Shown: positions 40,982 through 47,196 of the stretch, piece after piece
Numbering within the stretch: position 1 is the stretch's first letter
Layout: each line of letters opens with the position of its first letter
Origin: Pseudopedobacter sp038243635
GTDB lineage: Bacteria; Bacteroidota; Bacteroidia; Sphingobacteriales; Sphingobacteriaceae
NCBI GenBank assembly: GCA_038243635.1
Contig: JBBSQW010000013.1
Coordinates: 40,051 to 104,050 of the forward strand
Length of the DNA stretch: 64,000 nucleotides
Direction: 5' to 3'
Position numbers and translations under genes: made by a program
Notes under the pieces: model-generated
Database searches by the model: none
Told to the model about the DNA's origin: nothing
The model's input: the letters and a program-made list of their open reading frames with translations, nothing else

Positions 40982-41018
40982 AAAAGAGTTTAAGTCTGAA
41001 AATGGCTTAAACTCTTTT
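40982..41018 (+). terminator. Hairpin directly before the next start codon
   Basis: AAAAGAGTTTAAG and CTTAAACTCTTTT form a perfect 13-bp stem with an 11-nt loop, followed by CTTTC. It ends the 40444 transcript, yet the ATG of the next gene is only 7 nt further on. It may therefore act as attenuator or limit translation of that gene. Confidence 0.75.
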
Positions 41019-41025
41019 CTTTCAA

Positions 41026-41712
41026 ATGAAATACAAATTTTATTATAGTATAATACTTGTCCTACTTTTAGGTAAGCAATCTTTGGCACAAAATTACTTT
41101 TATACTTATCTTAAAGTGCCGTTATTTGACTATTTGAGCAAATCAAATGAACAAAGGCCAGATAAGGATTCGGATGGGATAGCTTTTAATGCAGGTTATG
41201 CGATAGATGTATTGCCAGATGTTTACTTAGAGACAGGCATAGATTATTTAATCGGTAATACATTAAACCAAAAAAGTTATACCAACAATACTTTAACAGA
41301 GCTAAAGTCTGAAACTAGCTTGCGTAGTGAAGCTTTCTCTTTCCAAATAAGACCTACTTACATGAAATCCATAGATATGGATGACCAAACTTATTTAATT
41401 TTGGCTTGTGGTGTTAGTTATAGAAAACTTTTTACCGATGCAACTTTCACCACTTACTCAAAAAACAATAACGTTTTCGTAAGCGGTCAGGTAAAGCAAG
41501 ATAATGTTAAAAGCAACTTCCATTTAGCTTTAGAACCAAAATTAGCAGTAGAATTTAAAACAGAAAAGAAAATAGCTTACCGATTTGGATTTAATTACGT
41601 AAATATAAATTGGGATAGAAGTATAAGAAATGTTGAGATTAATGATTTGGCTTATCAACAACCCAAACACCGCACTTCTTCTGTTTTATTTTTCGCGGGC
41701 TTCGTGTTTTAA
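41026..41712 (+). CDS. Exported outer-membrane beta-barrel-like protein, 228 residues
   Basis: Signal peptide ending GKQSLAQ. The mature part contains repeated amphipathic strands (VYLETGIDYLIGNTL, EAFSFQIRPTYM, LILACGVSYRKLF, IAYRFGFNYVNINW) and ends SVLFFAGFVF with a terminal Phe, the classic outer-membrane insertion signal. No family recognised. Its ATG is 7 nt after a strong hairpin and no promoter is visible between them, so expression may depend on read-through. Together with the 40444 gene it is bracketed by the tRNA-promoter duplication. Confidence 0.7.
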   Translation: MKYKFYYSIILVLLLGKQSLAQNYFYTYLKVPLFDYLSKSNEQRPDKDSDGIAFNAGYAIDVLPDVYLETGIDYLIGNTLNQKSYTNNTLTELKSETSLRSEAFSFQIRPTYMKSIDMDDQTYLILACGVSYRKLFTDATFTTYSKNNNVFVSGQVKQDNVKSNFHLALEPKLAVEFKTEKKIAYRFGFNYVNINWDRSIRNVEINDLAYQQPKHRTSSVLFFAGFVF

Positions 41713-41887
41713 ATTCCGCTCTTTTGGGACTAAGTTTAAGTAATAATGACAACAGCGTTAAAAAGCCATTCTGGTTGTTCTATCTAAATAAAGACTAATT
41801 AACGTCTAATTATCTGATTTATAAGACACTGGCTTAATTCATGCTTTTTGACGGTTAACCCCGTCACAATTTAAGATTAATAAATCA

Positions 41888-41986
41888 AAATTATTTTAGC
41901 AAACCGTTTGTATAACAAAAGCTAAATCATATATTTGCAATCCAAAATAATCACAAATTATTTTGGAAAACACAATCCTAAATGCG
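41888..41986 (+). repeat. Duplicated tRNA-Leu promoter and leader, copy 2 (native)
   Basis: Partner of 40247-40343. It carries the intact promoter and a perfect leader hairpin CCAAAATAA...TTATTTTGG (41942-41966) and runs into the 5' end of the tRNA. Confidence 0.85.
41907..41937 (+). promoter_or_regulatory. tRNA-Leu promoter: TTTG-N19-TATATTTG
   Basis: -33 element TTTG at 41907-41910 and -7 element TATATTTG at 41930-41937, spaced by 19 bp: the full Bacteroidota housekeeping consensus. A 9-bp hairpin follows in the pre-tRNA leader. Confidence 0.8.
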
Positions 41987-42068
41987 GAAGTGGCGTAATT
42001 GGTAGCCGCACCAGACTTAGGATCTGGCGCTTCACGGCGTGGGGGTTCGAGTCCCTTCTTCCGCACCA
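41984..42068 (+). tRNA. tRNA-Leu, anticodon UAG
   Basis: 85 bases including an encoded CCA end. Acceptor stem GCGGAAG/CTTCCGC is perfect, D-loop TAATTGGTAGCC, anticodon stem CCAGA/TCTGG with loop CTTAGGA, a long variable arm (class II, as needed for leucine), and T-loop GGGTTCGAGTCCC. The anticodon TAG reads CUN leucine codons. Confidence 0.97.
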
Positions 42069-42071
42069 AAG

Positions 42072-42106
42072 AAAATTTCCCTCCCACAAAATGGGGGGGA
42101 TTTTTG
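42072..42106 (+). terminator. Terminator of tRNA-Leu
   Basis: CCCTCCC pairs with GGGGGGG (one wobble), extended by AAAAT and ATTTT, and is followed by TTTTTG. Spaced 3 nt after the tRNA CCA. Confidence 0.75.
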
Positions 42107-42139
42107 TATAACGACGTAGCAATTTAAAAAATAAACAGC

Positions 42140-43492
42140 ATGAATATTACACAGGAAAAGATCAATGATCTTAATGCAAGTTTAACCGTTAAAATCACTC
42201 CTGATGATTATCAGGAAAAAGTGAACAAAGCCATTAAAGACCAAGCGAAAAAAATGAAACTTCCAGGATTTCGTCCGGGAATGGTTCCATCTGCACATGT
42301 TAAGAAGATGTACGGCAGAAGTATTTTGGTTGAAGAAGTGAATAACCTGTTATCTGAGTCAGTAAATAACTATATCCAACAAAACGAAATTGAAATATTA
42401 GGTCAGCCTTTGCCTAAAGAAGACGACACGCAGTTTAACTGGGATTCTGATGAGGAGTTTGTATTTAAATACGAATTAGGATTGGCGCCAGCGGTTGATG
42501 TTGAGTTTTCTGATAAAGATAAATTAACGCAATACATCATCAAGGTTGATCCAGAAACTTTAGCTGCAAGAACTAAAAACATCAGAAGAAGCTATGGCAA
42601 AATGACCAATCCAGAGATTGTTGCAGATGGTGATGTGATTTTTGGTCAGTTCCAGCAATTAAATGCAGACGGATCTGTTTTTGAAGGTGGCATAGATGTT
42701 ACTACTTCTTTAAGAACAGAGGCTGTTAAAGATGCTTCTGCATTAAAGGCTTTAATTGGTTTAAAAAGAGAAGATGTTGTGGAAAGCTTCGACTTAGTAA
42801 AAGCAGTTGACGACGAAAGACAGTTGGTTAAAATTTTAAAATTAGACGAGGAAAATGCAATTATTCCTGAGTCGAAGTTTAAAGTGACTGTAAAAAACAT
42901 TAACAGACTAGAAGAGTCAGACTTAAACCAAGAATTTTTCGATAAGATTTTTGGAGAAGGAACTGTTAAAACTGAAGAAGAGTTTACGGCTAAAATTACC
43001 GAAGAGTTAGAAGCAATGATGACTCAGGATGCTGATAAAAAATTAGCTGGTGACTTATATAAGTACGGTTCTGAAAAAGCGACGATGGAATTGCCAGACG
43101 AGTTTTTAAAACGCTGGTTAAAAGTTGCTAATAAAGAAGTTAACGACGAAGAATTAGAAAAAGGTTACGAAGATTTTGCTAAAAATTTAAGATGGACTTT
43201 GGTTGAAAACAAAATTGTTAAGGATCAAAAGCTAGAAATTAAATACGAAGACGTTTTTGAAGCTGCTAAAGCAAGATTAGACGGCCAATTTAGAATGTAT
43301 AGCCCAACGCCCCTTACCGAAGAGCAACTAGGTCAATACACCGCTCAGTTTTTACAAGAAAAAGAAAATGCAAATCGTATTTTTGACGAAGTAAAATCTT
43401 CAAAGGTTTTTGATTACTTAAAAACGGTAATCAGCTTAGACAAAAAAGAAATTGCGTTCAATGAGTTTGAAAAATTAGCTAACGAAGCTTAA
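42140..43492 (+). CDS. tig: Trigger factor
   Basis: Ribosome-bound chaperone for nascent chains, 450 residues. The N-terminal ribosome-binding domain has MNITQEKINDLNASLTVKI and the signature region LPGFRPGMVPSAHVKKMYG (about residues 40-58). The C-terminal helical domain begins near residue 250 (EESDLNQEFFDKIFG). The middle domain lacks the usual FKBP motifs, suggesting the prolyl isomerase activity is weak or lost. It lies directly after tRNA-Leu and has a strong terminator behind it. Confidence 0.92.
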   Translation: MNITQEKINDLNASLTVKITPDDYQEKVNKAIKDQAKKMKLPGFRPGMVPSAHVKKMYGRSILVEEVNNLLSESVNNYIQQNEIEILGQPLPKEDDTQFNWDSDEEFVFKYELGLAPAVDVEFSDKDKLTQYIIKVDPETLAARTKNIRRSYGKMTNPEIVADGDVIFGQFQQLNADGSVFEGGIDVTTSLRTEAVKDASALKALIGLKREDVVESFDLVKAVDDERQLVKILKLDEENAIIPESKFKVTVKNINRLEESDLNQEFFDKIFGEGTVKTEEEFTAKITEELEAMMTQDADKKLAGDLYKYGSEKATMELPDEFLKRWLKVANKEVNDEELEKGYEDFAKNLRWTLVENKIVKDQKLEIKYEDVFEAAKARLDGQFRMYSPTPLTEEQLGQYTAQFLQEKENANRIFDEVKSSKVFDYLKTVISLDKKEIAFNEFEKLANEA

Positions 43493-43512
43493 TTTCTATT
43501 ACTAATATTTTG

Positions 43513-43547
43513 AAAAGAGTAGTCGATAAATCGGCTGCTCTTTTTTG
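43513..43547 (+). terminator. Terminator of tig
   Basis: AAAAGAGTAGTCGAT and ATCGGCTGCTCTTTT form a 15-bp stem (two wobbles) with a 2-3 nt loop, followed by TT. Confidence 0.85.
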
Positions 43548-43563
43548 TTCTATGAGTAATTCT

Positions 43564-43832
43564 GTCATTGTGAGGCTTTTTTCAAGCCGTGACAATCTTT
43601 AATAAACGAAGGGCAAACCTCTTTTTACGTATAGGCGGTAAACTTTGGATTGTGAAAAGCAACTTAGAGATTATATTAAATGCACTCCTCTGTGTCAAAA
43701 ACCTCAAAGTCTTTATGTTAAATCGTTTTCTTATTTACAGACAAGAGCGGTCTCAGTAGCAATGGGTGAATATCGCATTTCGGACCTGTATGTGAGATGT
43801 TTCACTATCGTTCAACATGACGCGGCACCTTA
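43564..43832. repeat. Palindrome-containing dispersed element, copy 2
   Basis: Left end GTCATTGTGAGGCTTTTTTC then AAGCCGTGACAATC, a hairpin-forming palindrome. The interior aligns with 59112-59315: CGAAGGGCAAACC versus CGAAGGTCGAACC, and TTAGAGATT in both. The right end is CAACATGACGCGGC. A 62-codon open frame inside it is not considered a gene. With its flanks it accounts for the 450-bp gap between tig and the hydrolase. Confidence 0.6.
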
Positions 43833-43920
43833 ACTGAATAATATTAACCACAATACTTCGGGAATGATGTTATAAGAATCAAGAAAAGAGTAAATATAAA
43901 TGTGTTAAGCACTTTGGAAC

Positions 43921-43928
43921 TAATTTTG
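43921..43928 (+). promoter_or_regulatory. -7 box TAATTTTG of the alpha/beta hydrolase gene
   Basis: Perfect TAnnTTTG, 15 nt before ATG 43944 and inside the longer frame that starts at 43902. It decides the start. Confidence 0.55.
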
Positions 43929-43943
43929 ACTACCTCAAACCAA

Positions 43944-44591
43944 ATGATAAAAATATACTGTATTCCAGGCTACGGAACAGACCGCCGTCTTTTTAAAAGT
44001 TTAAAGCTTAAAAACTATGATATCAAATTTATTAATTGGGTTAAGCCCGCTGAAAAAGACAGTCTCAGTGATTATGCAGATAAGTTGATCCCACAAATTG
44101 ATACTACAGAACCTTTTGCGCTTCTAGGCATGTCTTTGGGCGGGTTCATAACTGTCGAATTATCTCATAAAATCAATCCTGAACATATTTTTTTATTGTC
44201 GACTGTCAAATCATCTAACGAGATTCCAACTTATTTAAAATTTCTCAGCCAGTTTGGGCTAAAGCAAATCATCAGTGCCAAATTGGTTAAAAGTTCAAAA
44301 TGGTTAGTTGAGCCCATATTTGGGAAGCTAAACTTAGAGAATAGAAATTTGTTGTTTCAAATGATAGATGATGCAGATGACCAATTCACAACTTGGGCAG
44401 GTAAACAAATAGCAGTTTGGAGGTCTGAAGATCAGCTAACACCGTTCCAAAAAATCACACATATTATTGGCGATAAAGATGTATTGTATAGCAAAAAAAT
44501 AAAAAACGTACACATCGTAAAAGGCGGTACGCATTTGATGATCTTAGATAGAGCGGAAGAAATTAATCAAATTATTGATTCTGAAGGTTAA
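43944..44591 (+). CDS. Alpha/beta-fold hydrolase
   Basis: Soluble protein of 215 residues from ATG 43944. The fold begins IKIYCIPGYGTDRRLFKSL with an oxyanion-type Pro-Gly, and the nucleophile elbow is LLGMSLGGFIT (G-M-S-L-G-G). The late catalytic residues are likely D in IIGDKDVLYSKK and H in VKGGTHLMIL. The substrate is unknown. A longer frame from 43902 is rejected because the promoter box lies within it. There is no operon partner. Confidence 0.8.
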   Translation: MIKIYCIPGYGTDRRLFKSLKLKNYDIKFINWVKPAEKDSLSDYADKLIPQIDTTEPFALLGMSLGGFITVELSHKINPEHIFLLSTVKSSNEIPTYLKFLSQFGLKQIISAKLVKSSKWLVEPIFGKLNLENRNLLFQMIDDADDQFTTWAGKQIAVWRSEDQLTPFQKITHIIGDKDVLYSKKIKNVHIVKGGTHLMILDRAEEINQIIDSEG

Positions 44592-44648
44592 TTTACGCTG
44601 TAAACGTGGTTGGAATTTGAAAAGGAATAGATAGTAAGAAACTGGAAG

Positions 44649-45203
44649 CTAATCCAGTTTCTTAATCACTTTGGCTGGGTTGCCAACTGCCATTGAATTA
44701 TCCGGAACATCTTTAGTAACTACAGAACCTGCACCAATTACACAATTGTTTCCAATTTTTACTCCGGGTAAAATAATACTTCCACCGCCAATCCAAACAT
44801 CATTACCAATGATAATCTCCTTAGCGTACTCTAAGGTCTTACGCAGTTCTTTATCAATAGGGTGGGTTGCTGTATATAATTGAACGCCCGGTGCAAACAT
44901 TACATCGTTGCCAATGGTTACTTTAGCAACATCAAGTACTACACAGTTTACGTTAAAGTAAACGCGTTCGCCAGCACTAATGTTGTAACCATAATCACAA
45001 TGGAAAGGTGGTTCAATGTATAAAGTCTTTGTGGCGCTCGGTATTAACTCTTTGATAACTAGCTTGGATGTTTTAGTCACCAAGTATTCCGTGATATTCA
45101 ACTGCCTTAATAATCGTTTTGCACTTCTACGGTCTTTTACCAATTGTTCATCATTGGCATTATAAAATTCGCCCGCAAGCATTTTTTCTTTTTCTGTTTT
45201 CAT
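44649..45203 (-). CDS. Maltose/galactoside O-acetyltransferase-like enzyme (left-handed beta-helix)
   Basis: Acetyl-CoA-dependent acetyltransferase of 184 residues. The N-terminal Mac domain is KEKMLAGEFYNANDEQLVKDR. The hexapeptide-repeat helix follows with CDYGYNISAGERVYFNVNCV, MFAPGVQLYTATHPID (catalytic His), IGNDVWIGGGSIILPGVKIG and IGAGSVVTKDVPDNSMAVGN. It acetylates sugars such as maltose or galactosides. ATG 45203 is preferred over an in-frame TTG four codons upstream. Confidence 0.9.
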   Translation of the reverse strand: MKTEKEKMLAGEFYNANDEQLVKDRRSAKRLLRQLNITEYLVTKTSKLVIKELIPSATKTLYIEPPFHCDYGYNISAGERVYFNVNCVVLDVAKVTIGNDVMFAPGVQLYTATHPIDKELRKTLEYAKEIIIGNDVWIGGGSIILPGVKIGNNCVIGAGSVVTKDVPDNSMAVGNPAKVIKKLD

Positions 45204-45237
45204 TGCATTATTCAATTAAAAAAGCTTTTTAACAAAA

Positions 45238-45265
45238 AAACGGAAAAAGCTAACTCTTCCCGTTT
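45238..45265 (-). terminator. Terminator of the amidase/MlaD-like operon
   Basis: On the minus strand AAACGGGAA and TTCCGTTT pair around an 11-nt loop and run into TTTTTTG. It lies 40 bp past the MlaD-like stop. Confidence 0.65.
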
Positions 45266-45304
45266 CAGTATTTTAATTAATTAGGTGTAAAACCTAGTTG
45301 TATA

Positions 45305-46249
45305 TTAATCTTTTCGTCCTCCAAAAACAGAGAAACTTACGTAGCGCTTAGGATTTGCTTTTACATCTAACATTAAATTGTCCAAGTTTTTAGCAGAGTT
45401 GTTTAAATTGTCATAGAGCTTGCTATCATTTAGTAAAAGCGAGATTGATCCTGTTCCATCATTTATTTTACTTACAGCCGTTTGCAACTCCGTAACTGCT
45501 TTGTTGGCATTATCTATCGTTGTTTGAATCTGTGTTTTGGCTAACTGGCCAGAAAAAGAATCCAAATTTGTCATCATAGAATTGATTTTCTCGTTATTAT
45601 TTTTGAGGTTATTTGAAATAGATTCTGCATTAGCTAAAATCGCGTCAACACGTTGCGCTTGGACGCTCACTGTTCCATCAACTGTTTTGGAAGTAGATTC
45701 TAAATATTCTAAGGTTTTAGCAATACTAGCAAAACTTTTATTAATATTTTTCTGAAATTCTGGGTTAAGTATCGTATTAACAGAAGTTAGCAACGAGTCA
45801 AGTTTTGCGACGATCACTTGCGCTTTCTTTTGTATTGGTTCAACTTTTTCTAATAAATTGGCTTGTACGTTAGCATTTAATGTGTCGCCATCTATAGCAT
45901 ACTTAATGCTATTTCCTAAATCAAAAACCACGGCTTTACTACCTAACAAATCTGTGCTTTCTAAGCGAGCCACCGTATTATTTGGAATTGCATACTTAGG
46001 ATCAATCTTAAACTGCGCTAAAATTTTTCCGTTTTCTTGAAGTGTAAGCGCAGACACGCGACCAACTTGGTAGCCATTTACTAATACTGGCTTTGAAACC
46101 GCCAGCCCATCTACTTTATCGTACTGTGCGTAAAACTCATTTTCACTTGAAAAGATATCATTTCCTTTCAAAAAATTATAGCCCACAATGAATATTGCGA
46201 TGGCTATCGCGGCTAAAATACCTACTTTGGTTTCGTTAGAGATTTTCAA
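45305..46249 (-). CDS. MlaD-family protein (MCE domain)
   Basis: Inner-membrane-anchored periplasmic protein of 314 residues. One N-terminal helix (VGILAAIAIAIFIVGYNFL) is followed by an MCE domain (about residues 38-115: FYAQYDKVDGLAVSKPVLVNGYQVGRV and LLGSKAVVFDLG). A long helical tail (about 130-300) ends NPKRYVSFSVFGGRKD. MCE proteins carry phospholipids between the membranes with an MlaE permease and MlaF ATPase, which are not in this window. It is 35 bp downstream of the amidase gene on the same strand, probably cotranscribed. Confidence 0.9.
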   Translation of the reverse strand: MKISNETKVGILAAIAIAIFIVGYNFLKGNDIFSSENEFYAQYDKVDGLAVSKPVLVNGYQVGRVSALTLQENGKILAQFKIDPKYAIPNNTVARLESTDLLGSKAVVFDLGNSIKYAIDGDTLNANVQANLLEKVEPIQKKAQVIVAKLDSLLTSVNTILNPEFQKNINKSFASIAKTLEYLESTSKTVDGTVSVQAQRVDAILANAESISNNLKNNNEKINSMMTNLDSFSGQLAKTQIQTTIDNANKAVTELQTAVSKINDGTGSISLLLNDSKLYDNLNNSAKNLDNLMLDVKANPKRYVSFSVFGGRKD

Positions 46250-46284
46250 ATGGAATTTATTTAATTGAACCTTTATTTAATTTG

Positions 46285-47145
46285 TTAATTTTCTACCAGC
46301 TTTTTATACTTAGTAATGGCAGTTAATATGTTGTCTACAATCTCGGCCTGTCCACTATCCGAGTTCATATGTTTTTCTTCTTCGGGATTACTGATGAAGC
46401 CAATTTCAGTTAAGATTGCCGGCATTCCAGCTCTTTGTAAAACTGCCAAACCTTGCTCCTTAACTCCCCTGTCCACCCTTCCAGACGATTTATACTCGTC
46501 TTGCACTAATGATGCCAATCTTATACTTTGATCTCTAAAAGCGTTCTTCATCAAAGAAAAAATAATATAGCTCTCTGGGTCGTTAGGGTCAAAGCCATCA
46601 TAGTTGCTCTTATAATCCTTTTCTAACAGTATAGACGCGTTTTCTCTGATAGCAACATTTTGCTCATTTAAGCGATTATAACCTGCCACAAAGGTTTCAG
46701 TGCCTCTAGTATCTGGGTTAGGGATGCTTTTATATACCGCTTTTCCATTTACAACAAAACGACGACGAACCAAAGGCATAGAATTACAATGTATAGAGAT
46801 AAAGATGTCGGCTCTCTCTCTATTAGCAACACCAATTCTATCATACAACTTTACAAATACGTCGGTTTTTCTAGTGTAAACTACCCTAACATCAGGAAGT
46901 TTATCTTCAATTGCTTTACCTAATTTTAAGGCTACCTCTAATGCAACATTTTTCTCTTTTGAAAAACCACCACGCGTGGAGCCATCTTCACCGCCATGAC
47001 CGGCATCAATTACTATAGTTTTAACTTTTGCCCCTGTGGATAAATATTTTTCTTCATCACCCGATTTTAGGGAACTAAATAGTAAAAAGCTAAAACTTGT
47101 TAATATTAAACATTTAATAAACCTTCTTGATGTTGTAATTTTCAT
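46285..47145 (-). CDS. N-acetylmuramoyl-L-alanine amidase (Amidase_3)
   Basis: Exported zinc amidase of 286 residues that cuts peptide stems from peptidoglycan glycan chains, needed for cell separation. After an N-terminal hydrophobic segment (CLILTSFSFLLFSSL) the Amidase_3 domain has IVIDAGHGGEDGSTRGG (first His), KNVALEVALKLG (Glu), SIHCNSMP (second His) and MPAILTEIGFISNPEEE (catalytic Glu). A perfect -7 box lies 33 nt upstream. It is divergent from lptD. Confidence 0.92.
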   Translation of the reverse strand: MKITTSRRFIKCLILTSFSFLLFSSLKSGDEEKYLSTGAKVKTIVIDAGHGGEDGSTRGGFSKEKNVALEVALKLGKAIEDKLPDVRVVYTRKTDVFVKLYDRIGVANRERADIFISIHCNSMPLVRRRFVVNGKAVYKSIPNPDTRGTETFVAGYNRLNEQNVAIRENASILLEKDYKSNYDGFDPNDPESYIIFSLMKNAFRDQSIRLASLVQDEYKSSGRVDRGVKEQGLAVLQRAGMPAILTEIGFISNPEEEKHMNSDSGQAEIVDNILTAITKYKKLVEN

Positions 47146-47178
47146 TAATTTTGGACGTTTTTTGATAATCTTTGCTTA

Positions 47179-47186
47179 CAAAAATA
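47179..47186 (-). promoter_or_regulatory. -7 box TATTTTTG of the amidase gene
   Basis: Perfect TAnnTTTG on the minus strand, 33 nt before the ATG at 47145, in the 51-bp gap between divergent amidase and lptD. Confidence 0.55.
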
Positions 47187-47196
47187 TTATTCTTAT

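Noticed and set aside
43645..43833. 62-codon open frame between tig and the hydrolase gene
   Set aside because: It lies entirely inside the dispersed palindrome element, has no promoter or family motif, and the aligned copy at 59112 does not keep the frame.
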